This document shows positions 11,817 to 23,799 of a DNA stretch of 64,000 bases, piece after piece. Both the position numbers and the translations under genes were made by a program. The stretch spans positions 13,989,309 through 14,053,308 of the forward strand of contig OX439010.1 of assembly GCA_949316495.1 (NCBI GenBank), read 5' to 3'. This stretch comes from Amphiduros pacificus (lineage: Eukaryota; Annelida; Polychaeta; Phyllodocida; Hesionidae). Under the pieces are notes generated by a model. It did not search any database and was not told where the DNA came from. It saw only the letters and a list, made by a program, of their open reading frames with translations. Position 1 is the stretch's first letter. The number at the start of each line of letters is the position of its first letter.

Positions 11817-13724
11817 TGATGACTATTTGAAAAACCTTTTTTATTAAACCTATTTGCTTTTCGAATTGCAGTTAATTTCTAAAGTGGATAGTCAAATGTG
11901 TAGCAAGTTCTGCCAGGTCGCAGCGCCGTTCAAGTAGCCTAGATGATAATTTACTATTAGATCAGTGTAAGTGAGTTAGTGGCTGGCATGGTGGAGCCTA
12001 TAGTGTGCTACGCAGGCTGTGCTTAGCCCTTCACTACAGGAACTGGCAGGTCACAGAGGTCAGACTCTATGTCTGCCACATACCCAATCAACACCAACAC
12101 TATTTATTACACCCTAGATACTACCGTATATGTTTCAAAGTGTACCACTCCAGAACGATATCAGGTACTTGAATATACACACATATGTATAAAGAAAGAA
12201 ACAACCCCTTCAGTCTTTGTGGAATAAAACTTAGGTGCACTGTTTTAAACACTTCACCTTAAATGCAATTTATACAGGCAGAGTTGTTTCTGTTTAAACT
12301 ATATCAAATTAGTCTTTGAACAAAATAGCTCTTGTTATTTTAGCGCTGCTATATATTTTGATGGTTAATATTGGCGGAAGAGCATATAGGCTTAGGCAGC
12401 ATTTATGTTGGCAGAATGTGTTGATATGTCATCTAGTGATAATGTATTATTAGATCAGCATCATTACATTGGTCCGCATTTGTCACCGATGGCTCTGCTA
12501 CGCAGGCACTTAAACATAAAGAGCTCCGTCCCCAAAACAAATTGACCTTCTGCCTTTTTCTGCACATTGAGTCTGTGTATAGGGAGCAAGACCCTGTGAC
12601 ACTTGTAATTAAATAATGAAATAAAGAGTCCTGGCCAGGTCGAGTATATGCAGCTCAACAAAGAGACAACGCTGCTGACCAAGAAAAGCTTTGAAAATAC
12701 CGAGAACCACTTCACACTAATATATTTAACAAAATTAAATTTGTAAGGATAAAACACAAAGTTTGAAAACTGATACAATTATTCATCATCCCACAAATGA
12801 TTAAATGTTTGTTGATGAATAGGTTGCTTTATTTCTTATAGAGAGTGAATGGACGTTTTTTGTCAAACAATATGTTGCTTTGGCAAGAGAGTTTGCGGAG
12901 ACTTTATGATATGAATAGTAAGAGCGAAGCTGTGGAGAAGCTATGTTGATCTGGTGGCTCAGCCTCGGCCAGTTGAGTCAATCTTCTGTGTCAACATTGC
13001 GCTGTCTTCATGCAATAACTGCTCCACTGCCACATATTCTGTTAGGTGTGTCACGCTGGCTGGAGAACCCTGACTAGCCTGTGTACACAGTGAGGCTGGT
13101 ACGTAGGCAGACTAGTCGAGAGGGTCTGATCTATAGGTATGTATGCAGGCCATTGGCCTGGTTGGGGCAGGTAGCAGCGTGTCCAGGCCAATCAATCATT
13201 TTGAATTTTCTACTAAAAATAAATATTTGACCTATACTGATTATGGTGTGCGCAGAATATTATCCTGATGGGGGCATGTACCTGTATTAAAGTCCAAGAA
13301 CAATACCTTTGACCTGATTTTGATGAGAGCTTCAGCAGGGAAATTACCTATACTCTATTGCTAGGGGCGTTTGCGTGTTATCGATATTTTCTTGGTACAG
13401 CTGTAGATTATCATGTTTGCAGGTAGAGGCTGGTACAGGCATGCGGTGCATGTCCAGGAACATGATATCAAAATGCCATAAATCTCTACTTTGACAAAAA
13501 TAAAAAAGACAGGGAGTCACAGTTTTTGTGTTAGTCTGGCAATAAGAATCTGAGAGAAGCAACTAGGGACAATGAACTTGGGTGGAGTATGGTGGGTAGA
13601 CAATGCTGGGATGACAGGGACACTGTCATCCTGTCAGTACACATGCAGGTAAGGGAGAGCGCATTAAAGTAGATTAAGGGTCGCCAGCTTCGGATGCGGC
13701 AATACTAGGACTGACTAAAACCTC
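11814..13724. other. Spacer with ACGCAGGC and variant words
   Basis: TACGCAGGC occurs at 12009 and 12499, with the variants TACGTAGGC at 13100 and TATGCAGGC at 13142. Frames of 72 and 104 codons on the minus strand (13344-13562 and 12464-12778) have no recognisable similarity and are within chance length. Confidence 0.45.
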
Positions 13725-13960
13725 ATTAACCTGACTTACCATTCAAGCCCATACATGACCCCATCAACCTGTATCACTACTGAAACATTTACAATACCTC
13801 ATTAACTTGCATTACCATTTACAAATTTACAATACCTCATTAACCTGTATTACCATTGAAACATTTACAATACCTCATTAACCTGTATTACTACTGAAAC
13901 ATTTACAATACCTCATTAACCTGTATTACTACTGAAACATTTACCTCACTAACCTGTATT
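13725..13960. repeat. 38-bp minisatellite, about 6 copies
   Basis: The unit is cattaacctgtattaccatt plus gaaacatttacaatacct, 38 bp apart (13801 and 13839). It shares tattaccatt and acctca words with the next array, so the two likely derive from one ancestor. Confidence 0.9.
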
Positions 13961-14465
13961 ACCATTCAAACCAATAGAATACCTCATCACAGTCTGTATT
14001 ACTATTCAAACCAAAAGAATACCTCATCACAGTCTGTATTACCATTCAAACCAATAGAATACTTCATCACAGTCTGTATTACCATTCAAACCAATAGAAT
14101 ACCTCATCACAGTCTGTATTACCATTCAAACCAATAGAATACTTCATCACAGTCTGTATTACCATTCAAACCAATAGTATACCTCATCACAGTCTGTATT
14201 ACCATTCAAACCAATAGTATACCTCATCACAGTCTGTATTACCATTCAAACCAATAGAATACCTCATCACAGTCTGTATTACCATTCAAACCAATAGAAT
14301 ACCTCATCACAGTCTGTATTACCATTCAAACCAATAGTATACCTCATCACAGTCTGTATTACCATTCAAACCAATAGAATACTTCATCACAGTCTGTATT
14401 ACCATTCAAACCAATAGAATACCTCATCACAGTCTGTATTACCATTCAAACCAATAGAATATACT
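13961..14465. repeat. 40-bp minisatellite, about 12 copies
   Basis: The unit is acagtctgtattaccattca plus aaccaatagaatacctcatc, exactly 40 bp per copy and highly homogeneous. Variant bases (agtat versus agaat; cttcatc versus cctcatc) alternate along the array. Homogeneity contrasts with the diverged 38-bp neighbour and suggests recent expansion. Confidence 0.96.
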
Positions 14466-14565
14466 ATTACTAGTCAGGTTGGAACTCTCGAGTTTCGGGA
14501 TTTTGATCTTTTATTGAGCCCGGGATTTACTCTGACATGTTATTATATTAGGTCTGACACTGGGA

Positions 14566-15295
14566 CTTCTGACAGTTCTGACAGTGAGCCTGTAATACGG
14601 TCTGACAGTGAGGCTGTGTGATCCTAAATTAGGGCTGTGTTGGGTTCTGACAGTGGGGATGTGTGGTCTGATATAGGGGTCGTGGTAAGTTCTGACTGTG
14701 AGGCGGTGGTAAGTTCTGACAGTGAGGCTGTGTATTCTGACATTAGGACTGTGGTAAGTTCTGACAGTGAGGCTGTGGTAGGTTCTGAAAGTGAGGCTGT
14801 GGTAAGTTCTGACAGTGAGGCTGTGATAAGTTCTGACAGTGAGACTGTGGTAAGTTCTGACAGTGAGGCTGTGGTAAGTTCTGACAGTGAGACTGTGGTA
14901 AGTTCTGACAGTGAGGCTGTGGTAAGTTTTGTCAGTAAGACTGTGGTAAGTTCTGACAGTGAGGCTGTGGTAAGTTTTGACAGTGAGGCTGTGGTAAGTT
15001 CTGACAGTGAGGCTGTGGTAAGTTTTGTCAGTAAGGCTGTGGTAAGTTCTGACAGTGAGGCTGTGGTAAGTTTTGTCAGTAAGGCTGTGGTAAGTTCTGA
15101 CTGTGAGGCTGTGGTAAGTTCTGACAGTGAGGCTGTGGTAAATTCTGACAGTGAGGCTGTGGTAAATTCTGACAGTGAGGCTGTGTATTCTTACATTAGG
15201 ACTGGGTAAGTTCTGACAGTGAGGCTGTGGTAAGTTTTGTCAGTAAGACTGTGGTAAGTTCTGACAGTGAGGCTATGTTTTCAGACATTAGGGCT
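14566..15295. repeat. 24-bp minisatellite, about 30 copies, each with a splice-donor-like word
   Basis: The unit is ctgtggtaagttctgacagt plus gagg. Since 24 is divisible by three, a plus-strand frame of 190 codons stays open (14637-15209) and would encode an acidic 8-residue repeat, VVSSDSEA. There is no upstream signal peptide, conserved flank or codon bias to support a gene. Every typical unit includes GGTAAGTT, a near-perfect 5' splice-site consensus on the plus strand. Confidence 0.95.
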
Positions 15296-16917
15296 GTTGT
15301 GGCTTGCCATTCAGGTGTATTGACCGTACTAACACAGATTGAAGATATTTAAAATTCAGAGCATGCTGTCAGTCACAGGATGCTTAAAACTCTATCACGG
15401 AGGGTGCATGCAAATCTTTGTGAGCCACGCAGGCTGCATGAAAACCTGGCAATCACGCAGGCTAAATAAATATGTCTGTCAGCCGTTCTGTAAAGTCTAC
15501 GCGGTGTCTGTTAGTTCCACGGTACATTCTCTCAGACATACTGACTGCCGTGAGACCTGGCTTTATTGTCTCAGCTCGTACCCTGCAAGACATGCAGTTT
15601 GCGGTGAGGTTTAGAGCATATTTACATGGCCTAGTCAGCCACGTAGGCTGTATGAAGGTCTGAAGGGGCTGAAGGCTTTCTCTGCCAAGCGAAGCATCAT
15701 TTATTGATGGCAAGCAAGCCTCTGCTCAGCTTTCTAGCCACTAGTCTTGTTTACACAGCAAAGACTGCTGTTATGATCGGTGCAGCCAGGTCTTGTGTCA
15801 CTTTAGCATTCGTGGTCTGTGTCTGAGGTAAAGGGCCGGTTAGTAGTGAAGGGAGCGACGCAGGCCGCGACTAGCAGGGTAGGAGAGGGCAATGAGGCGT
15901 CCTGATCGGGACTGAAGGCCCATCGACCGGGGAGGTTGATTTATGGCCACCCCGGCCTCGCTACACGTGAAATATGACGTTGTCTAGCCCAGACCTCACC
16001 AACATACCACGGTGTATATTAATATCAGCCACCACTGCTTGTTTGGGTTTGCATGTGCTGTACTCCCTGCAGGCACGCTCCTGAAGCACTCGCGGCACCC
16101 GGCGCCCCCACCCTCTCCTGCGTTGCTACACCGGGAGCCCGCCGCCACGCTTACCAGACATTCTAGCATCCCCGAGCCGTACACAGGGGGACAGGGCTGC
16201 ACGCGGAGCCCGCGGTGCAATCCTAGCCTGCCAACCCCGCTTCCTTTATTTTGTGTTCCATGCTCTCAGATGCAGCTTTTTATCACATTGGGGGTCCTCT
16301 CAGAACAAGTACGATAAAAAATATTTATCACCGCGGGGTTGTTATAAAAATACACAGAAACCAAAACAGCGCATAGCACAAAATATACAAGAAAATATAA
16401 CTGTGTAATTATAACCCCAGACAGACGGTTATATATACGCAGTTTTTAAGCCCCCCACTGAACACTACTGCGAGGTAAAATAACAAAATTACAAAACACA
16501 CACTAAACATACGAGATGGCTTAATGTGTGGGGCCCAACCCACAGGGACCGATTATCAGCCTCACAATGCGCAAAATCAATATAGCTATTATCACAAAAG
16601 GCTGGCCAAGCTTTACGAGGGTGTAAATGGTATTTAGTGGCTAAATTTAATGGAAAGGCTCTTATGTGGTGGATAGTGAATGCACATTTTCTGTTCTAAA
16701 TGATTGCGTCCTTTTGTTTGAGGCAATTTAATTGACCCTGAATCAGGAATCACATCAACTCCAATTTTAAAGTGAAGAATCTCCAGTTTGCGCTTCAAAC
16801 TCTGTAGCATAATATCAATGCGTAATTGTGACATTTGAGAATTCTTGACAAGTGACTTTTTGCAAAAGAAAATATCCGTTAAATTTAGTATGCGAAGAAA
16901 TTAAATCCTTTCTAAGA
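15296..16917. other. Spacer with a CpG-rich pocket at 15.84-16.26 kb
   Basis: ACGCAGGC occurs at 15427, 15455 and 15858, and ACGTAGGC at 15641. The segment 15840-16260 is much richer in GC and CpG than anything around it and holds overlapping frames on both strands (101 and 74 codons) rich in Pro, Ser, Gly and Cys, typical of CpG-island composition rather than a recognised protein. It could be an unmethylated regulatory island or a first exon. The right part (16300-16900) is AT-rich. Confidence 0.45.
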
Positions 16918-17320
16918 GCAGACCCTTCAAGGATGAGATGGACCATTGAGTATGCAAATGAGCAGACCCTTCAAGGATGAGATAGACCATTGCGTATGCA
17001 AATGCGCAGACCCTTCAAGGATGAGATAGACCATTGAGTATGCAAATGAGCAGACCCTTCAAGGATGAGATAGACCATTGAGGATGCAAATGAGCAGACC
17101 CTTCAAGGATGAGATAGACCATTGAGTATGCAAATGAGCAGACCCTTCAAGGATGAGATAGACCATTGAGGATGCAAATGAGCAGACCCTTCAAGGATGA
17201 GATAGACCATTGAGTATATGCAAATGAGCAGACCCTTCAAGGATGAGATAGACCATTGAGTATGCAAATGAGCAGACCCTTCAAGGATGAGATGGACCAT
17301 TGAGTATGCAAATGAGAGAG
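16918..17320. repeat. 44-bp minisatellite carrying an octamer (ATGCAAAT) motif, 9 copies
   Basis: The unit is cattgagtatgcaaatgagc plus agacccttcaaggatgagatagac, 44 bp apart (16921 and 16965). All nine copies preserve ATGCAAAT even where flanking bases vary (gtatg, ggatg, atatg; gagc, gcgc). ATGCAAAT is the classic POU-domain (Oct) binding octamer. Confidence 0.95.
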
Positions 17321-17949
17321 ACTCTCATCAATTAACCCTTTAACTTTGAAATTGAAGTGCCCTTTCTTGTGAAAATGACATAGACTACCTAACTGTGATG
17401 ATTAGATGAACTTGCTGCAGCCATTAAGAAATGAAAAACATGTTTTCAAAAAAAAAATCACAGTGATATTGTATTTATGGTATTAATGATAAAACCCCAA
17501 ATACATAGATCAAAAGTGGGCAAATTGAACATTTCACTTATGGCATCCACTATTACCGTCATGTAATATTAGAATGCCACTCCTGGAGACAGTTTCTAAT
17601 ACAAAGTAGATCAAGAACCAAACATTTTCCGAGAGAATCGCTCTTCACACTAAATGTATAGAGACACTTTTTGTAGGGGGATCTATCAACATCAGAGCAT
17701 TCCCATTTGTTTTTAAGACAGCGTGATGGGCAATAAACGCTATCGTTACAAGTCCGTCCAAAACATGAATGTGCAGCAATATTTCAGCAATGCAGCATCA
17801 TAACACAGCCTAATAGATTCACATAACATCCCTTGATAAGGTGGTAATCCTGCCACTGAGCACCATAATATCCATCCATCCTCCACCAGCAAGGCCTTCA
17901 GGGGGGTGACACACTGGGAGCGTGCAGCAAAGGGGACAGATTGGTGCGT
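17321..17949. other. AT-rich spacer
   Basis: No frame, element end or repeat is apparent. The sequence changes to the next array at about 17950. Confidence 0.5.
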
Positions 17950-19660
17950 GGAGCTAGTTTACACTCTGTAGATATAATAGCTACTAGATGCATCAGCTAG
18001 TTTACACTCTGTAGGTATAATAGCTATTAGATGCATCAGCTAGTTTACACTCTGTAGATATAATAGCTATTAGATGCATCAGCTAGTTTACACTATGTAG
18101 ATATAATAGCTATAAGATGCGTCAGCTAGTTTACACTCTGTAGGTATGATAGCTATTAGATGAGTCAGCTAGTTTACACTCAGTAGGTATAATAGCTATT
18201 AGATGCGTCAGCTAGTTTACACTCTGTAGATATTTTAGCAACTAGATGCGTCAGCTAGTTTACACTCTGTAGATTTAATAGCTGTTGGATGCGTCAGCTA
18301 GTTTACACTCAGTAGGTATAATAGCTATTAGATGCGTCAGCTAGTTTACACTATGTAGATATTTTAGCTATAAGATGCATCAGCTAGTTTACACTCTGTA
18401 GATATAATAGCTACTAGATGCGTCAGCTAGTTAACACTCTGTAGATTTAATAGCTTATGCGTCAGCTAGTTTACACTCTGTAGATATAATAGCTATTAGA
18501 TGCGTCAGCTAGTTTACACTATGTAGGTATAATAGCTATTAGATGCTTCAGCTAGTTTACACTCTGTAGATTTAATAGCTGTTGGATGCGTCAGCTAGTT
18601 TACACTATGTAGATATTTTAGCTATTAGATGCATCAGCTAGTTTACACTCTGTAGATTTAATAGCTGTTGGATGCGTCAGCTAGTTTACACTCTGTAGAT
18701 ATAATAGCTATTAGATGCGTCAGCTGGTTTACACTATGTAGATATTTTAGCTATTAGATGCATCAGCTAGTTTACACTATGTAGATATTTTAGCTATTAG
18801 ATGTGTCAGCTAATTTACACCCTGTAGATATAATAGCTATTAGATGCGTCAGCTAGTTTACACTATGTAGATATTTTAGCTATTAGATGCATCAGCTAGT
18901 TTACACTATGTAGATATTTTAGCTATTAGATGCGTCAGCTAGTTTACACTCTGTAGATATAATAGCTGTTGGATGCGTCAGCTAGTTTACACTCTGTAGA
19001 TATTTTAGCTATTAGATGCGTCAGCTAGTTTACACTCTGTAGGTATAATAGTCAGCTAGTTTACATTTTAGCTATTGGATGTGTGCAGCCAGTTTACACA
19101 GAGTAGATGTTTTAGCTATTGGATGTGTCAGCTCATTAACACAGTGTAGATGTTTTAGCTATTGGATGCGTCAGCTAGTGTACACAGTGTAGATGTTTTA
19201 GCTCTTGGATGTGTGGAGTTAGTTTACACAGTGTAGATGTTTTAGCTTTTGGATGTGTGCAGCTAGTTTACACAGAGTAGATGTTTTAGCTATTGGATGT
19301 GTGCAGCTAGTTTACACAGAGTAGATGTTTTAGCTATTGGATGTGTGGAGTTAGTTTACACAGTGCAGATGTTTTAGCTATTGGATGTGTGCAGCTAGTT
19401 TACACAGTGTAGATGTTTTTGCTATTGGATGCGTCAGCTCATTAACACAGTGTAGATGTTTTAGCTATTGGATGCGTCAGCTAGTGTACACAGAGTAGAT
19501 GTTTTAGCTATTGGATGTGTGCAGCTAGTTTACACAGTGTAGACGTTTTAGCTATTGGATGTGTGCAGCTAGTTTACACAGGGTAGATGTTTTAGCTATT
19601 GGATGTGTGCAGCTAGTGTACACAGAGTAGATGTTTTGGCTATTGCATGAGTACACTGTG
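17950..19660. repeat. 43/44-bp minisatellite with two sequence domains, about 40 copies
   Basis: Left domain (17950 to about 19060): unit cagctagtttacactctgta plus gatataatagctattagatgcgt, 43 bp apart. Right domain (about 19060-19660): unit gtttacacagtgtagatgtt plus ttagctattggatgtgtgcagcta, about 44 bp. The domains are clearly related but each is homogenised separately, with a short deletion-bearing junction near 19050. Confidence 0.96.
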
Positions 19661-20075
19661 GAGGTATCTTATTTATTGGATGTTTGCAATCAGTTTACAC
19701 AGTGCGGATACTGGATGTGTGCATTTTCATGTCACAGTGTGCATTTTAGCCAGGCTTAGAATATATTTATGCTGCAAGTCGGCAAATAAAGGTGATCCAT
19801 GCGATGAGAAAAGCGATGCGATACATTCTATAAGGCCTTACCTTGAGTAGTGCGACAAGGTAAGCGTTCAGAAAGGTTATAATACATGTCCGTGAGGAGG
19901 GTGACAGAGTCGGTGTGTTGCTACGTGGCCGAGGAAAAAAGGACCCACGTCATGGATTACAGGAGGGTGTGGCAGAATGGGACAGCTTCCACGACACAAG
20001 GTGTACGTTGACACAGTATGGTAAAGAGCAGACTGTCATAAAGATAGATATATCTGAGAGAGTCAGAGCATGATC
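19661..20075. other. Short spacer between arrays
   Basis: Moderately GC-rich for the window. No supported feature. The last units of the 43-bp array fade into it up to about 19750. Confidence 0.45.
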
Positions 20076-20872
20076 TGAGAGTGTGTCACGACATGATCTC
20101 TGAGAGAAGGTGTTGCAATATGATCTCAGAGAGAAGGTGTTACAATATGATATCAGAGAGAAGGTGTTCCAACATGATATCTGAGAGAAGGTGTTACAAC
20201 ATGATCTCTGAGAGAAGGTGTTACAACATGATCTCTGAGAGAAGGTGATACAACATGATCTCCGAGAGAAGGTGTTACAGCGTGATCCCTGAGAGAAGGT
20301 GTGACAACATGATCTCTGAGAGAAAGTGGTACAGCATGATCTCTGAGAGAAGGTGTCACAGTATGATCTCTGAGAGAAGGTGTTTCAGCATGATCTCTGA
20401 GAGAAGGTGTTCCAACATGATCTCTGAGAGAAGGTGTTACAACATGATCTCTGAGAGAAGGTGTTACAGTATGATCCCTGAGAGAAGGTGTTGCAACATG
20501 ATCTCTGAGAGGTGTTCCAACATGATCTCTGAGAGAAGGTGTTACAACATGATCCCTGAGAGAAGGTGTTACAGCATGATCCCTGAGAGAAGGTGTTACA
20601 ACATGATCTCTGAGAGAAGGTGTTACAACATGATCTCTGAGAGAAGGTGTTACAGCATGATCTCTGAGAGAAGGTGTTACAGCATGATCTCTGAGAAAAG
20701 GTGGTACAGCATGATCTCTGAGAGAAGGTGTTACAGCATGATCTCTGAGAAAAGGTGGTACAGCATGATCTCTGAGAGAAGGTGTTACAGCATGATCTCT
20801 GAGAGAAGGTGTTGCAACATGATCTCTGAGAGGATCACATCATTATCTCCGAGAGAGGGTGACAGAGTATAA
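20076..20872. repeat. 27-bp minisatellite, about 29 copies
   Basis: The unit is agagaaggtgttacaacatg plus atctctg. Since 27 is nine codons, a 205-codon plus-strand frame (20255-20872) reads as repeated MISERRCYN, and a minus-strand frame is also open. Two-strand openness and the ends coinciding with the array argue against a gene. Confidence 0.96.
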
Positions 20873-21889
20873 CCAGGTAATTTAATTCAATACCAAGTAA
20901 TTTAAAAAACAAAATGTCAGGCAATATTGAAACACACTCCAAAGCAATGCCTACACCAAGATTAGACGGTTCAAAATACAGCAGTTTTATGTCAATCTTG
21001 ATACAAATTACAAAGACTTTGTCATCAAATAGACAGATTTGTACATGATTTATTTGGCATCAAGTATTATCACTTAATGCACAAAGACTATTTTGAAAAA
21101 AAAACATCACTAAATGCACCGATATTCTACTCCGAGGTTTAAAGGTTGGCTTATAAAAAAATGAAATTATCATATCAAAAGGTTCAGATCCTCTGAGAAT
21201 AGGACAAGTTGAGATAGCAATATTACAGGACCGCTGTCCTTTGAAGTCTGGAGCTTTAAACATAACCTCTGATGACTCCTACCAAAAGTCATCATCAAGC
21301 AAAGATGTATTTGAGTAAAGAGATGGGATACAAATATCTGATAGTGTGTCACCTTCTGAATTCCAGATGTACCCCTGTAGATGTGGGATGCATCGAGGGG
21401 AGAGGAGAGGAGATGTTGAGATATTTTTGAGTTGCTCCCTGTTGTGTTAACAGGCCAGCCTGGTGAGATGTGCTCTACAGTGGTTAGTTATGCAGTGGTT
21501 AACATATTACCCCTCACCTGCCTCAGACTTTTGGTTATATATTGAAATGGAGGAAAGTATTTTTAGGGATATTCGCCGGAGACAAACTACAAGGAATTTG
21601 TGCTAATACTATCATTTTCATACATTGACAAACTGAAGGTCTTAGGGATGAGTACAAATCACAACCAATATATGACGATATGCAAGTATTTGGAATCAGC
21701 TTAGCTGCTTTGACTTTATCTCATATGTGGTATGTGGGGATTTTTGTCATTCTGTCTGTTCATCAAATTCTGTCTTCTCCACTGACGTTACTGGATGAAT
21801 TTCCCAACCATTCATAGGTAAGATGTAGTCTAGGGGATCAGTTCTACGCAAGTTATATTTTTTCAAAACTTTTAAAATGATTTAAATCG
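20873..21889. other. AT-rich spacer
   Basis: Only short chance frames. Nothing recognised. Confidence 0.5.
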
Positions 21890-21916
21890 AATACAATGGC
21901 AAATTGTCAATTTTTT

Positions 21917-22335
21917 CTCACATGCGTAGAGACCTGGAACATCGAGTGTCTCATAGAGCCTACCTAGGTTAGAGACCTGGAACATCGAGTGTCTCATTCT
22001 ATAGAGCCGAGGTTAGTAGACTATGCAGTCCAATATATATATAGGACTATCAAGGACATCTCGTTGCAATGGGTTTGTGCAGTGGGCGAATAATGTCACT
22101 ATTATGGAGGGTTTGCTCTGATTGGTTGACATAAATATAGAACAGGGAAACCCTAAACAACAACCACAAGTTCCAGTGACGTGTGACCGGAATTCCGGGC
22201 AAAGGCATACGGGCACCTGCGAGCTGGTTTACTGTCCATATATATGGACATGTTATTATTGTCTACGAGGTTAGAGACCTGGAACTCCGAGTGTCTCATT
22301 CTAGTTATCTTATAGGGCCTAGGTTAGAGACCTTT
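21917..22335. repeat. Three to four copies of a 44-50-bp repeat, split by an insertion
   Basis: The word agagacctggaacatcgagt followed by gtctcat occurs near 21928 and 21971, and with small changes near 22276, with a partial copy near 22326. Between the second and third copies sits the 251-bp element at 22016-22266. Confidence 0.8.
22016..22266. mobile_element. Small non-autonomous DNA transposon inside a tandem repeat
   Basis: The segment starts GTAGAC and ends GTCTAC, and GAGGTTA stands directly outside both ends (22009-22015 and 22267-22273), fitting a 7-bp (possibly 8-bp) target-site duplication. Each end also carries a subterminal palindrome: AGTCC..GGACT near 22027-22048, and the perfect 18-bp TGTCCATATATATGGACA at 22233-22250. 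No transposase is present. The duplication length suggests a hAT-like family, but the terminal sequence is too diverged to assign. Confidence 0.6.
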
Positions 22336-22910
22336 AGATAGAAGATGTGGGCGAGTGATGGAGGCAGTTGACATAAAAGATACATTGTACTTTACCTACT
22401 AAATTTGGTAAATACTTAAAAGAAACATTTATAAAGCAATTTGCAGGGAAATATATGCCAATCCAAATGGCCAATGGACCACGTGATTATTACCACCCCA
22501 AAAACAAAACAAATAAAATCATTTTCTCATACGATAAGATGTTCACCTTACCTGTGAATATCTGTTACATTGGATGCTACGTTATAATGTCTGAAATTTA
22601 AAAATGTGAATGTTATGAAAATATCAGATAAATACCTTAACATAGCAGACAATATGAACAAGATACTATGGAAGAAAAGAAGTTTTCTTCACTTAAGTAG
22701 ACAAAATGAAAACAACACTATAAAAGTCAAAATAAATACTTCACCATTGTCATTTTGGACAACATGAATATTTTATTGTAGTAGACAAGATCAATAATTC
22801 CCAACAGTTGACAAAATGAATAATTTACTATAGTAGACAAGATAAATAATTCCCCACAGAAGACAGACTGTATACAATACTATAGATGTCAATATCAATA
22901 CCTCACAATA
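22336..22910. other. AT-rich spacer with decayed repeats
   Basis: Words such as agtagacaagat..aataattcc recur irregularly from about 22640, resembling the 26-bp array to the right. This looks like an old, diverged tandem repeat. Confidence 0.45.
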
Positions 22911-23180
22911 GTTTTGTTTGTTCTACACCACTTTCCACATTATTTCAGTCATTTCGTAATGAGACCTACTTGTAGCAGATATAGTGCTACTTGTAGCAAA
23001 TGTAGTGCAGCCTCACATGTACAAAGGGTTAACACTTTAGGCACGGGCCGAAGCTCATGTGTGAAATTGTATCATGAGTTCAATCTCGGCATAGCTGGGG
23101 ACCGAACCCACGACCTTCGGATCACCTGAGAGGAGATTGTCCTGATTAGCTGGCGCTCTAATCAACTGCACCACGGCCCA
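22911..23180 (-). mobile_element. tRNA-derived SINE
   Basis: On the minus strand a tRNA-like head begins GGGCCGTGGTGCAG at 23180. The A-box region TGGTGCAGTTGATTAGAGCG lies at 23154-23173 and the B box GGTTCGGTCCC at 23098-23108. The body ends at 22911 with a tail rich in CAAACAAAA, about 270 bp in all. A matching tail is found at 57234-57311. Imperfect flanks (cctcacaatagt and cctccctatagt) may be a target duplication, but the surrounding decayed repeat offers a second explanation. Confidence 0.75.
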
Positions 23181-23450
23181 TGGCCCCTCCCTATAGTAGA
23201 CAGAATGAATGCTTAACTAAAGACAATATAAAAAAATACTGTGCTATAGAAGAGCATATAGAAGCCATGTAACAGAAGACAGGAGAGGTACTTTGTAGAT
23301 AACATACGTGTAGATACTGTGCAGCGGATGATGATTGAGATACCGTGTACTATAAGATGATATAGATACCAAACTATAGAAGATCACATAGATATCATGC
23401 TATATAGATGAATTGCAATAGAAAACACATATATGTTTTGGATGAGAGAT

Positions 23451-23712
23451 ACCTTATTACAGTAGACACGAAGGATATCTTATTGCAGTTGACACGAAGG
23501 ATATCTTATTACAGTAGACATGAATAATATCTTATTGCAGTAGACAAGAGGAATATCATATTACAGTAGACACAAAGAATATCTTATTACAGTAGACACG
23601 AATGATATCTTATTACATTAGACACAAAGAATATCTTATTACGGTATTTACAAAGAATATATTATTACGGTAGACACGAAGAATATCTTATTACAGTTGA
23701 CATGAAGAATAC
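23451..23712. repeat. 26-bp minisatellite, about 10 copies
   Basis: The unit is ggatatcttattgcagttga plus cacgaa, 26 bp apart (23473 and 23499), moderately diverged. Sparse related words continue leftwards past the SINE. Confidence 0.88.
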
Positions 23713-23799
23713 TAGAGGAAGATAAATGTCATAACAAGATGAATTCCCGACATGGTGATTGTCACAGCGAGTGCCACATCTGGAAAATAACAGACAGTC

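Noticed and set aside
14637-15209. 190-codon acidic Ser/Asp/Glu repeat protein
   Set aside because: The frame exists because the unit is 24 bp. It begins and ends with the array, lacks a signal peptide or unique flanks, and every unit contains a splice-donor word.
20255-20872. 205-codon protein with repeated MISERRCYN
   Set aside because: Artefact of a 27-bp unit; the opposite strand is open too.
23090-23180. Genuine tRNA gene
   Set aside because: Boxes A and B are present but the anticodon arm does not fold, and a SINE body and tail follow.
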